Part shown: in pieces, positions 31,001-38,098 of the stretch | How positions within the stretch are numbered: position 1 is the stretch's first letter | Layout of the letters: the number at the start of each line of letters is the position of its first letter | Origin: Mycobacteroides chelonae CCUG 47445 | GTDB lineage: Bacteria; Actinomycetota; Actinomycetes; Mycobacteriales; Mycobacteriaceae | DNA length: 64,000 nucleotides | NCBI RefSeq assembly: GCF_001632805.1 | Contig: NZ_CP007220.1 | Span: 434,001-498,000 of the forward strand | Direction: 5' to 3' | Program-made: the position numbers and the translations under genes | Notes under the pieces: model-generated | What the model was told of the DNA's origin: nothing | The model's input: the letters and a program-made list of their open reading frames with translations, nothing else | Databases searched by the model: none

Positions 31001-32080
31001 GACTTGGTTGCCCTGCGGATCCACAACGGCCAGATCCCAACCCGGAAGGGGCAACCCGATGCTGACAGGGCTTACCCCGTCGAGCCGCGCGGCGCAGGCC
31101 ACCACGGTCGCCTCGGTGGGGCCGTAGGTGTTCCACACTTCGCGTGCGGCGCCGTCCTCGCCGGTGGCCAGTCGCTCGGCCAGATCCGGTGGGCAGGCTT
31201 CGCCCCCGAAAATCAGCAGCCGCACCGCCTCGAGCGCTTCGGCCGGCCACAACGCGGCCAACGTGGGCACCGTCGACACCACCGTGACATCGCGGGACAC
31301 CAGCCACGGACCCAGATCCATGCCGCTGCGCACCAGGGAACGCGGCGCGGGTACTAGGCAGGCGCCGTAGCGCCAGGCGAGCCACATTTCCTCACAGGAG
31401 GCGTCGAAGGCCACGGAGAGTCCAGCGAGAACCCGATCATCCGGACCAATCGGATTGTCCGGCAAGAACATCTGCGCTTCCGCGTCGACGAAGGCCGCCG
31501 CGTTGCGATGTGTCACCGCCACGCCCTTCGGGGTGCCGGTGGATCCCGAGGTGAAGATGATCCACGCGTCGTCGCGAGGTGTGGGTTTCGCGGCGCGCCA
31601 GCCCCGCGACGATCCGGGTCCACGAACGAGTCCGTCGGGGGTGATCACGGCGGCCACTTGTGCCTCGCCGAAAACCAGGGCGGCACGTTCGTCCGGATCG
31701 TCGGCGTCTACCGGAACGTACGCGGCTCCCGCGGCCAGGGTGGCCAGGATGGCCACGTAGAGCGAGTAGCTGCCGGAGGGCATTCGGATACCGACGCGAT
31801 CACCGCGACCGATTCCCCGTGCCCCGAGCCACTCGACACTGGCCTCGACGTCGACGATCAGCTCGGAATACGTGAGCTGGATGGTGCCGTCATCGATGGC
31901 GGGTGCATCGGGGTGCTCGGCGGCCGTTGAGTAGAGGATGTCGATCAGTGTCCGGGCCGGAGGGGCCGACCTACCGAGCAAGTACTGCGGTGGCACCGGA
32001 TGGGCCGGGGCTTCCTGAACGGCGGGCTCGGGAGCCTCTTCGCCCGCGCGGTTAGTGGGTGACTCGTCGGGGCCGGTCAC
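28076..32080 (-). CDS. Pls/PosA-family single-module peptide synthetase (epsilon-poly-lysine-synthetase-like)
   Basis: 1334 residues, close to Streptomyces Pls (about 1319), with the same order: adenylation domain (A3 FTSGSTGTPKG near 180, A5 NTYGPTEATV near 317, A7 YRSGDL, A8 GRADDQVKVGGRRIELGEVD near 425, A10 GKVDR near 505), carrier domain (FALGGGSLSA, Ser near 562), then three repeats of two membrane helices plus a left-handed beta-helix/condensation-like domain (from about 620 to the end). By hand alignment to GrsA the specificity residues read D-A-E-S-I-G-T-V-V-K, close to known lysine codes. It probably makes a homopolymer of a basic amino acid. GTG 32080 has GAGGAG upstream; a longer reading to 32224 lacks support. 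Confidence 0.88.
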   Translation of the reverse strand: MTGPDESPTNRAGEEAPEPAVQEAPAHPVPPQYLLGRSAPPARTLIDILYSTAAEHPDAPAIDDGTIQLTYSELIVDVEASVEWLGARGIGRGDRVGIRMPSGSYSLYVAILATLAAGAAYVPVDADDPDERAALVFGEAQVAAVITPDGLVRGPGSSRGWRAAKPTPRDDAWIIFTSGSTGTPKGVAVTHRNAAAFVDAEAQMFLPDNPIGPDDRVLAGLSVAFDASCEEMWLAWRYGACLVPAPRSLVRSGMDLGPWLVSRDVTVVSTVPTLAALWPAEALEAVRLLIFGGEACPPDLAERLATGEDGAAREVWNTYGPTEATVVACAARLDGVSPVSIGLPLPGWDLAVVDPQGNQVGYGEVGELVIGGVGLAKYLDPEKDAEKYAPLQTLGWSRAYRSGDLVRLEPDGLYFQGRADDQVKVGGRRIELGEVDAALVNLPGVSGGAAAVRKTASGTPLLVGYIASADPNFDIAAARASLAESLPAALVPRLVKLDELPTRTSGKVDRNALPWPPPGADTDDDATELGGTMGWLAGLWRDILAASVDGPEADFFALGGGSLSAAQLVAALRQRYPQVTVANLYDQPRLGSLATYLDELAPPVEVEPRTVKPVPRLTELAQLVATIPLTTLTGLQWATWLALANNVFAAFSNVPWLVTVNWWVLLAAFLLFITPLGRMSITVIGARLLLSGVKPGTYERGGSVHLRVWIADRLATASGAENLSGAPWMVYYARALGARVGNGVDLHSSPPVTGWLELGDRSSVEPEVDLSGHWVDGDKFHVGPIVIGEDATVGARTTLLPGAVIGKNADVAPASGVVGRVKNGQYWKGSPAVKSGKARHPWPDYRPPRAGQWVPIYGVTSILLGGLPLLALAAGLGVVAFGIRNTATICQAVVPALIWTPGAALVSVVVYAAITVVLVRLLSIGVHEGYHPVRSRQGWQLWATERLMDAARNYLFPIYASQLTPWWLRILGAKIGKDTEISTALLVPKFTEVDDGAFLADDTMVASYELGGGWIHIAKARIGKRAFLGNSGITQPGRKVPNDALVAVLSATPHKAKSGSSWIGSPPKRLRRKADGADSALTFEPPFRLKVMRGIVETCRIIPIIVTFGIGVGVLLTLQTIAIRFNFWVAGALSGVVLLVAGAVAGVVSVVAKWVVVGRTKAVEKPLWSSFVWLNEVADTFVETVAAVWFARAASGTVMQNWWLRGLGAKIGRGVWCETYWLPEADLVTLGKGATVNRGCVVQTHLFHDRIMRMDTVTLGEGATLGPHCVALPAAELGAGATVGPASLVVRGDVVPPSTRWQGNPISPWGKLDPMAPKKPKGGKVSPGKNSGAA

Positions 32081-32224
32081 GCTGCTCCTCGTTAATTTCC
32101 GCGTCGGATCTATGGGCCTGGAGGGGTACCGCAGCGAGCCTATCGGTCCGGCTGCGGCTGGGCTCGCCGCCGCGCGGAAGCGCTCCCGCGGGCACGGTGA
32201 GCCCGTCGCCGCCAAGTTTGCCAC

Positions 32225-32244
32225 GGTGGACCGCGCCGTCCACC
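32225..32244 (-). terminator. Hairpin downstream of terC
   Basis: GGTGGAC and GTCCACC (32225-32231 and 32238-32244) form a perfect 7-bp stem with a 6-base loop, 17 bases past the terC stop on the minus strand. There is no T tract, so a terminator role is tentative. The remainder of the 180-base gap before the Pls-like start shows no clear promoter. Confidence 0.4.
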
Positions 32245-32260
32245 ACGCAGGCGTTGGGCA

Positions 32261-33241
32261 CTAGCCTTCTTGAGCAGTGCGCCGGGTCTTGTACAGGCTG
32301 GCGACGGTGGTGATGAGCAGCGTCACGACGATCACCGCAAGGCTTGCCAGCGTGGGGATCTCGGGCACGTGCACCGGCTCGCCGCCGTTGATGAAGGGCA
32401 GCTCGTTCTCGTGTAGCGCGTGCAGGATCAGTTTGACGCCGATGAAGAACAGGATGAAGGCCAGCCCCTGCGACAGGTACACCAGACGCTTGAGCATGTC
32501 GCCAAGCAGGAAGTACAGCTGGCGCAGACCCATGAGGGCGAACACGTTGGCCGTGAACACCAGATAGGGCTCCTTGGTGAGCCCGTAGATCGCGGGAATC
32601 GAGTCCAGGGCGAAGAGAAGGTCGGTGGTGCCCAGGGCGACGATCACCAGGAACATCGGTGTCATCAGTCTGGCGCCGTTCGCACTGTTATCCCGGACCC
32701 ACAGTCGCAGACCGTCCCACTTGTCGGTGGTCCGCAGGTGCTTGCGGGCGAACTGCACCACGGCGTTATCGGCGTCATCGTCGTGCTCGGTGTCCCGGGC
32801 CAGGTTGATAGCGGTGTACACCAGGAACGCGCCGAAAAGGTAGAAGATCCAGGAGAACTGCTCGATGGCCACCGCGCCCAGCGCGATGAAGATGCCGCGG
32901 AAGATCAGCGCCAAAATTATGCCGATCAGCAGCGCTTCCTGCTGATAGACACGGGGAACTTTGAAGCTGGCCATGATGATCAAGAAGATGAACAGGTTGT
33001 CCACCGACAGGCTGTACTCGGTGAGCCAGCCCGCGAAGAACTCCAGCCCGAACTGGCTGCCGTGGAAGAACCACACCCACAGACCGAAGGCCACGGCGAG
33101 CCCTATGTAGATGCTCAGGGCAGTAGCGGTCTCGCGGACGGTGGGCTCATGAGGGCGCCTACCGATCACCACGACGTCAACCAGCAAGATCGCGACCGTG
33201 ACGGCCAGGGTGATGATCCACTCGAGCTGGGATACCTGCAT
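32261..33241 (-). CDS. TerC-family membrane protein (Alx-like metal transporter)
   Basis: 326 residues with about nine hydrophobic helices. The TerC signatures are present: LTEYSLSVDNLFIFLIIM with its acidic Asp-Asn pair, ALGTTDLLFALDSIPAI in the second half, and the acidic cytosolic loop RDTEHDDDADNAVV. Homologues such as E. coli Alx move Mn2+. ATG 33241 is fixed by GGAGG eight bases upstream and by the riboswitch that occupies the sequence before it; a longer reading would run through the aptamer. Very likely induced by manganese via that riboswitch. Confidence 0.92.
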   Translation of the reverse strand: MQVSQLEWIITLAVTVAILLVDVVVIGRRPHEPTVRETATALSIYIGLAVAFGLWVWFFHGSQFGLEFFAGWLTEYSLSVDNLFIFLIIMASFKVPRVYQQEALLIGIILALIFRGIFIALGAVAIEQFSWIFYLFGAFLVYTAINLARDTEHDDDADNAVVQFARKHLRTTDKWDGLRLWVRDNSANGARLMTPMFLVIVALGTTDLLFALDSIPAIYGLTKEPYLVFTANVFALMGLRQLYFLLGDMLKRLVYLSQGLAFILFFIGVKLILHALHENELPFINGGEPVHVPEIPTLASLAVIVVTLLITTVASLYKTRRTAQEG

Positions 33242-33248
33242 TGAATAA

Positions 33249-33369
33249 CCTCCGGTCGCCAAAACGCCGGAGGTCTCTTCCGCCGATACGTGACCGGCCC
33301 GCGGCACCGACCGGTCCGACAATGGCCGATGTGATGACGACACCGCAGCGAAGGAATACTCCCCTCCAC
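33249..33369 (-). promoter_or_regulatory. yybP-ykoY manganese riboswitch controlling terC translation
   Basis: Reading the minus strand, the leader has the conserved GGGGAGTA just after the 5' P1 strand GGAGG (complement of 33363-33367), then GTCGTCATCAC, two GC-rich helices, and GGAAGAGACC running into the 3' P1 strand CCTCC (complement of 33269-33273). These are the yybP-ykoY consensus elements. The 3' P1 strand extended to CCTCCGG is also an exact complement of CCGGAGG (complement of 33249-33255), which contains the terC ribosome binding site. P1 formation and ribosome-site masking are therefore mutually exclusive: a translational ON switch. Confidence 0.88.
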
Positions 33370-33373
33370 TAGT

Positions 33374-33491
33374 CAGTGTGCCCTACGGCGCGGGGATCGG
33401 AAAATCGGGCCGGATCAACGACGCGCCATCGCGCATTTGAAATCACCCTGCGCAATGCGCTTGACGATGGACGTGCCCGGTGGGCACACTG
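33374..33491. promoter_or_regulatory. Divergent promoters sharing an inverted 10-bp -10 region
   Basis: CAGTGTGCCC (33374-33383) and GGGCACACTG (33482-33491) are exact inverted copies. On its own strand each gives CACACT, placed about 5-8 bases before the first helix of its riboswitch, so each is probably the -10 box of one promoter. For the plus strand TTGACG (33461-33466) lies 18 bases before CACACT (33485-33490). The minus-strand -35 is weaker. GTGCCC-GGT-GGGCAC (33473-33487) adds a local palindrome. Confidence 0.55.
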
Positions 33492-33495
33492 CCCT

Positions 33496-33610
33496 CAGGT
33501 CATGAGAACCAGCGATAAGCCCTGGCTAGCTGGTCGGCAACCCTCCTCCACGGTGGGGTGCTCCAGGTGACGACCTGGCCGCGCTCAACCGGGCGTGGCA
33601 AGCGTGGACT
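33496..33610 (+). promoter_or_regulatory. SAM-IV riboswitch upstream of the class V PLP enzyme
   Basis: CAGGTC (33496-33501) pairs with GACCTG (33572-33577) to form P1. Within it, GGTCATGAG, CCAGC/GCTGG (33509-33513 with 33529-33533) capped by AGCC/GGCT, then GGTCGGCAACCCTCC and GGTGGGGTG match the SAM-binding core of actinobacterial SAM-IV RNAs. The diagnostic 3' extension CCGCGCTCAACCGGGCGTGGCAAGCG after P1 (shown to about 33603) is also present, separating it from SAM-I. It should report S-adenosylmethionine and lower expression of the gene that follows. Confidence 0.9.
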
Positions 33611-33642
33611 CGCCGGGCGGGTCCGGTGAGATGGGATGTCAC

Positions 33643-34968
33643 ATGTCAGTGTCCACACAATTTGGGTCTGAGCGAGCCGCTGCGCGTGTCGTCGGAGCAG
33701 ATGTCAAAGTGCCCCTGGCACAAGGCGGTTGGATCAGATACGCCAACTTCGACTATGCGGCGAGCGCACCCGCGCTCGGCGATGTCGCGGACCGCGTCAA
33801 CGAGTTGCTGCCCTACTACGCCAGCGTGCACCGTGGCGCCGGATATGCGTCGCGCGTGTGCACGACGGTGTACGAGGGTGCCCGGGAAACGGTGGGGCGT
33901 TTCGTGGGAGCGGCCCCCGACCACCACGTGATCTTTACCCGCAACACCACCGACTCGCTCAATCTGCTCGCTTCCGCGGTGCCGGGTGGGGCGGATTCGG
34001 AAAGCCGGCGACACCCAAATGTGGTGGTGCTAGATATCGAACATCACGCAAACCTGTTGACCTGGCAGCGATATGGCGCCCGAGTGGTAGCGCATCGAGC
34101 CACTGTCGCGGATACCGTCGCTGCGCTGGATGAGGAACTCGCCCGGCAGCCTGCCGCGCTGCTGGCCGTTACCGGCGCATCGAACGTCACTGGCGAGGTG
34201 TTGCCGTTGGCTGAACTGGCTGTCGTTGCCCACCGGCACGGCGCGAGGATCGCCGTTGACGGAGCGCAGTTGGTTCCACATCGTCGCATCGACCTGGCGG
34301 CAACCGGAATCGACTACCTCGCGTTCTCCGGGCACAAACTGTATGCCCCGTTTGGTGCCGGAGTCCTTGTTGGACAAAGTGACTGGCTTGATGCCGCGCG
34401 GCCCTACCTGGCAGGCGGGGGTGCGGTGCGCAATGTCGGCATCGACGGGGCCGAGTGGCTCGTCGGGCCGCAGCGGCATGAGGCGGGCACCCCCAATGTG
34501 GTCGGCGTTGCCGCCGTGGCAGCGGCATGCGAGGCATTGGCGGCCCTGGGAGAGATAGGCCGCCTCGAAGAAGCGCTCACCGCCCAACTCCGGGAGGGGC
34601 TCGATGCGATCGAAGGCGTTGACACTCTTCGCATCTGGGAAGGCGGCCGAGACGTACTAGGCATCGTGTCCTTCACAGTCGACGGATACACGCCGTCGGT
34701 GGCCGCCGCGTATCTGTCGGCTGAACACGGAATCGGGGTGCGCGACGGCAGATTCTGCGCGCATCCGCTGCTCGCCAGATTGGGTGCTCCGGGTGGCGCG
34801 CTACGCGCAAGTGTCGGGCTAGGGACTACTGCGGGTGACATCACCCGCCTCGTCGATGCGATCGGTCAGCTTGTCCACCATGGCCTGACCCTGACCTACC
34901 TCGAGCGGGACGGACAGGTGGGGCCCGCTGACGATCCGCGGCCACTGCCGGACTTCCTGGTGGCCTGA
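33643..34968 (+). CDS. PLP-dependent class V aminotransferase (cysteine desulfurase/selenocysteine lyase-like)
   Basis: 441 residues of the NifS/Csd-like fold. The PLP Lys lies in LAFSGHKLYAPFGAGVL (about residue 234), the cofactor Asp in RIAVDGAQLVPH, and the early IFTRNTTDSLNLLA is typical of the family. A SAM-IV riboswitch directly upstream places it in methionine/cysteine sulfur metabolism, perhaps as a lyase releasing sulfur or processing a thiol amino acid. A catalytic cysteine in the Csd position is not obvious (RDGRFCAHPLL near 380 is a candidate). ATG 33643 is chosen; an upstream ATG at 33631 is possible, but the GTG at 33595 would lie within the riboswitch. Confidence 0.85.
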   Translation: MSVSTQFGSERAAARVVGADVKVPLAQGGWIRYANFDYAASAPALGDVADRVNELLPYYASVHRGAGYASRVCTTVYEGARETVGRFVGAAPDHHVIFTRNTTDSLNLLASAVPGGADSESRRHPNVVVLDIEHHANLLTWQRYGARVVAHRATVADTVAALDEELARQPAALLAVTGASNVTGEVLPLAELAVVAHRHGARIAVDGAQLVPHRRIDLAATGIDYLAFSGHKLYAPFGAGVLVGQSDWLDAARPYLAGGGAVRNVGIDGAEWLVGPQRHEAGTPNVVGVAAVAAACEALAALGEIGRLEEALTAQLREGLDAIEGVDTLRIWEGGRDVLGIVSFTVDGYTPSVAAAYLSAEHGIGVRDGRFCAHPLLARLGAPGGALRASVGLGTTAGDITRLVDAIGQLVHHGLTLTYLERDGQVGPADDPRPLPDFLVA

Positions 34969-35009
34969 CGCCGAATCGTAGTACCCGTAACTCCTAATAC
35001 GTGATACTT

Positions 35010-35039
35010 TCAGTCCGACACATCACAGGGTCGGACTGA
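35010..35039. promoter_or_regulatory. Perfect 10-bp inverted repeat before the monooxygenase gene
   Basis: TCAGTCCGAC (35010-35019) and GTCGGACTGA (35030-35039) are exact inverted repeats with a 10-base spacer, ending 12 bases before the start codon. It is probably a TetR-type operator or, if transcribed, a 5' hairpin over the leader. Confidence 0.55.
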
Positions 35040-35051
35040 CAAGGACGTCGA

Positions 35052-36641
35052 ATGACTAGTACACGTGTGCGGGGTAGCGAAGCCAATGGCCGGGAACGGG
35101 TTGTTCCTGACCATGAAGTCGTGATCATCGGAGCAGGCTTCGGCGGTATCGGAGCAGGTGTTGAGCTCACCAAAAGGGGAGTCCACGATTTCGTGATCTT
35201 GGAAAAGTGGGGGGCCGCTGGCGGCACCTGGCACGCGAACAAGTATCCGGGCGTGGCCGTTGATATCCCGACCTTTATCTACAGTTTTTCCTACGACCAG
35301 AAGACCACCTGGTCGAAGTTCTTCACTCCGGGTGATGAACTTGAGGAATACGCCAACGAGCTCGTCGACAAGCACGACCTGCGCCGCAAGATCCGCTTCA
35401 ATACACGCGTGGTTCGTCAGGAATTTGATGAGTCACAAAACATCTGGGCACTTACCCTGGACGATGACACCGTCATCACCGGTCGGCATGTGATCGCCGC
35501 GACGGGCGGACTGGAGCAACCCAAGCTCCCAGAAATAGACGGTATCGATTCCTATCAGGGCGTGTTGATGCATACCGCGCTCTGGGACAAGGATGTTCAG
35601 CTTGCCGGCAAGAGGGTGGCGGTCATCGGAACCGGAGCCACCTCGCTGCAGCTGGTTCCCGAGATCGCCCCGGAGGTTGGCCACCTCACCGTCTTTCAGC
35701 GCACGCCCATCTACGTGGGGCCTAAACCTGACTTGAAGTACAACGCGTTTTGGCGGGCACTGTTCGGATTCCCCGGTGTTGCCAAGGGTATTCGACACGC
35801 GATCAATCTCAGCACCGCGTACATTCCGGATGCTGTTTTCAACCTCGACTCCAAATATGTCGAATCGGCCTCGTTGGCCCTGGCCAACAGGATTCGCTCC
35901 TGGATGCGGACGCAGGTCGATGATCCGGTGACGCGCGAGAAGCTGCTGCCCTACTACGGATTTGGCTGTAAGCGTCCATCGTTCTCCAACACCTACCTCA
36001 AGACGTTCAACCGGCCCAACGTGGACTTGGTGACCGAACCGATTCAGCGGATCACCGAAAAGGGTCTGCTGACCGCGGACGGCGTCGAGCATGAAGTAGA
36101 TGTATTGATCTGTGCTACCGGATTCGCGATCTGGGATCACATGCCGGCCTTCCCGACTGCCGGGCGAGGCGGCAAGGACTTGAAACGGTTCTTCCAGGAG
36201 AGTCGTTATCAGGCGTACCAGGGTGTTTCGATTCCCGAGTACCCCAACTTCTTCCTTGTTCTGGGGCCGTACGGATACGTGTTCGGGCCGTATCACATGC
36301 TGATCGAATCGACGACCGCGCACGCGGCCCGGGTCATCGCGGAAACCAAGAAGCGCGGTGCCACCACCGCCGAGGTCAAGCAGGACGTGCACCAGGCCTA
36401 CTTCGACAAGATGCACCAGCGCAACAAGAACCACCTGTGGCTCTCTCCGGCGTGTTCGACTGCCAACACCTACTACATCGACAATCACGGTGATTCGCCT
36501 TTCCGCCCAGGTGGTTTCGGTGAGATGTATTTCCACAACAAATACTTCCGGTTGGACAACTATCGCTACGGCACCGAGACGGTGGCGCCCGTGGTGAAGG
36601 TGGCATCGAGGCGCAAGCGCAACAAGGAGGTCGTCGGATGA
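35052..36641 (+). CDS. FAD-dependent monooxygenase, Baeyer-Villiger type
   Basis: 529 residues. An FAD-binding IGAGFGGIGAG (residues ~26-36), the Baeyer-Villiger-like fingerprint YQGVLMHTALWD (the usual first Phe is Tyr) and an NADPH-binding IGTGATSLQLV follow in the order of class B flavin monooxygenases. Mycobacterial relatives oxidise ketones and activate thiocarbonyl drugs (EthA/MymA types). The next gene, an SDR dehydrogenase, overlaps by ATGA and could supply the ketone from an alcohol. The palindrome upstream suggests control by a regulator not encoded beside it. Confidence 0.9.
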   Translation: MTSTRVRGSEANGRERVVPDHEVVIIGAGFGGIGAGVELTKRGVHDFVILEKWGAAGGTWHANKYPGVAVDIPTFIYSFSYDQKTTWSKFFTPGDELEEYANELVDKHDLRRKIRFNTRVVRQEFDESQNIWALTLDDDTVITGRHVIAATGGLEQPKLPEIDGIDSYQGVLMHTALWDKDVQLAGKRVAVIGTGATSLQLVPEIAPEVGHLTVFQRTPIYVGPKPDLKYNAFWRALFGFPGVAKGIRHAINLSTAYIPDAVFNLDSKYVESASLALANRIRSWMRTQVDDPVTREKLLPYYGFGCKRPSFSNTYLKTFNRPNVDLVTEPIQRITEKGLLTADGVEHEVDVLICATGFAIWDHMPAFPTAGRGGKDLKRFFQESRYQAYQGVSIPEYPNFFLVLGPYGYVFGPYHMLIESTTAHAARVIAETKKRGATTAEVKQDVHQAYFDKMHQRNKNHLWLSPACSTANTYYIDNHGDSPFRPGGFGEMYFHNKYFRLDNYRYGTETVAPVVKVASRRKRNKEVVG

Positions 36642-37597
36642 GACTGCTACCCGCACGTAAACCAGATCTTGTTGTGGTGACCGGCGCCGGTAGCGGCATC
36701 GGCCGGGCCATCGCTATCCAATTCGCCAGGGGCGGTGCGGAGGTGGTGGCGTCGGATCTGGACCTAACAACCGCGCAGGAGACGGCGGAGATCATTCACA
36801 ACAAGGGGCTGCGTGCCGTCGCGTTTCAGCTCGATGTCACCGATCCGGCAGCCTGGGAGCGGTTCGCCGATCAGGTGCGTGCCGAATACGGTGTGCCCGA
36901 TGTGCTGGTGAATAACGCGGGCATCATGGTTGGCGGACGCTTCTTCGACCTCGAGCAAGAGCACTGGGAAAAGCAGTTCCGGGTCAACGTGTTTGGTGTT
37001 GCATATGGCGGGCGTGTCTTTGGCAAGCAGATGGCCGAACGGGGTCGTGGCGGTCAAATCGTCAACATCGCCTCGGCGGGGGCCATCACTCCGACACCGG
37101 TCTTTCCTGCCTACTCTGCCTCCAAGGCGGCGGTGAAGATGTTGAGCGAGTGCATGCGGATGGAACTGGGACCCAAGGGAATCGGCGTGTCCGCGGTATG
37201 TCCTGGCTTCATCAACACCAATATCGGGGTAAACGCCACCGTGGCCGGCGTGGACCTCCCTGATGACGTACGTGAGCGTGTGAACAACGTCATGAGGGCC
37301 TTCCAGTCCTCTGCCCCGATGCGAGTGCTGGATCAGTTGATCGGTCCCCCGCAGGTTGCCCGGGCCACGGTCCGCGCGGCGCGCTACAACTTTGCGGTGG
37401 CTCCGGTGCGTCCCGAAGCGTGGCTGGGCTACTTCTTGAGCAGGCTCCTACCAGGTCTCAATCGACATTTCATGTATCCGATCCCGTACTGGCTCGGATT
37501 GGATATCGACTCGCTCATGCCGAGAGTGCAACGCGTCATCGACAACCTGACCGAACGCGCACCGACGCCGCCGGTCTCCGAGGAGTCGCCGGTGTGA
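36638..37597 (+). CDS. Short-chain dehydrogenase/reductase
   Basis: 319 residues. A classical SDR core: TGAGSGIGRA for NAD(P) binding (near residue 13), VNNAGIMVGG, catalytic Ser in NIASAGA, and YSASKAAVK with the catalytic Tyr/Lys, followed by VCPGFINT. The 60-residue C-terminal extension (YFLSRLLPGLNRHFMYP) looks membrane-associating, as in several mycobacterial SDRs located with monooxygenases (MymA operon). Start ATG has AAGGAGG seven bases upstream inside the preceding gene, and shares ATGA with its stop. Confidence 0.9.
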   Translation: MRLLPARKPDLVVVTGAGSGIGRAIAIQFARGGAEVVASDLDLTTAQETAEIIHNKGLRAVAFQLDVTDPAAWERFADQVRAEYGVPDVLVNNAGIMVGGRFFDLEQEHWEKQFRVNVFGVAYGGRVFGKQMAERGRGGQIVNIASAGAITPTPVFPAYSASKAAVKMLSECMRMELGPKGIGVSAVCPGFINTNIGVNATVAGVDLPDDVRERVNNVMRAFQSSAPMRVLDQLIGPPQVARATVRAARYNFAVAPVRPEAWLGYFLSRLLPGLNRHFMYPIPYWLGLDIDSLMPRVQRVIDNLTERAPTPPVSEESPV

Positions 37598-37648
37598 TCG
37601 GGGCTGATCCGCTCACCCGGAATTGAACGATGGCTCTACCGCGACCTC

Positions 37649-38086
37649 GTGGGTACCGTGGCGTCTGTGGCAACACAACATCAAACGTTTCGGGTCTTCA
37701 CTGACGACGCGGCCGGCTGGCTGGAACTGACCAACGGAACGGGTGTTACCGCACGCGTCAACGCCGCCGATCTCAAACAGGCGCAGCGGGCCAGGCACGC
37801 GCTGCGCGCCGCACGTAAGGACGCACCTGCAGTCATCCTGGATGTCTACGTGCACATCGAGGCCGATTCCCGTTCGGCACGTAAGCATTTTGCGAGCCTG
37901 CGAGTTCCCTCGGCGGTGTCGTATGCGGGCACGCCAGAAGGGCTGGCGGGTCTGATCGCCGATATCTACCTGGCCGGTGTCGCCGACGGGGTGACCCTGA
38001 TCCCGGTGTCGCCCACCACAGATATCGGTTGTGCCGCACGCCGCGTATTCGCATTGCTGCCGCAGCGCGTACCGCTGGCGGCGTAG
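37649..38086 (+). CDS. Small protein resembling the C-terminal part of a luciferase-like monooxygenase
   Basis: 145 residues with no export signal. The second half, YAGTPEGLAGLIADIYLAGVADGVTLIPVSP, is the pattern that ends bacterial luciferase-like F420/FMN monooxygenases (GTPEQVADxL...GVDGFxLxP). The first 60 residues (ARHALRAARKDAPAVILDVYVHIE) match the strand-helix before it. The flavin-binding N-terminal barrel is missing, so it is either a decayed remnant or a stand-alone domain. GTG start is provisional; a second GTG lies three codons on. Confidence 0.5.
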   Translation: MGTVASVATQHQTFRVFTDDAAGWLELTNGTGVTARVNAADLKQAQRARHALRAARKDAPAVILDVYVHIEADSRSARKHFASLRVPSAVSYAGTPEGLAGLIADIYLAGVADGVTLIPVSPTTDIGCAARRVFALLPQRVPLAA

Positions 38087-38098
38087 TACGCGGCTAGC

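Noticed and set aside
32081..32224. N-terminal extension of the Pls-like synthetase
   Set aside because: The GTG at 32080 has a good GAGGAG site, and the extra residues are low-complexity with no family match.
33595..33642. Upstream GTG start for the class V PLP enzyme
   Set aside because: It would put coding sequence inside the SAM-IV riboswitch 3' helix.
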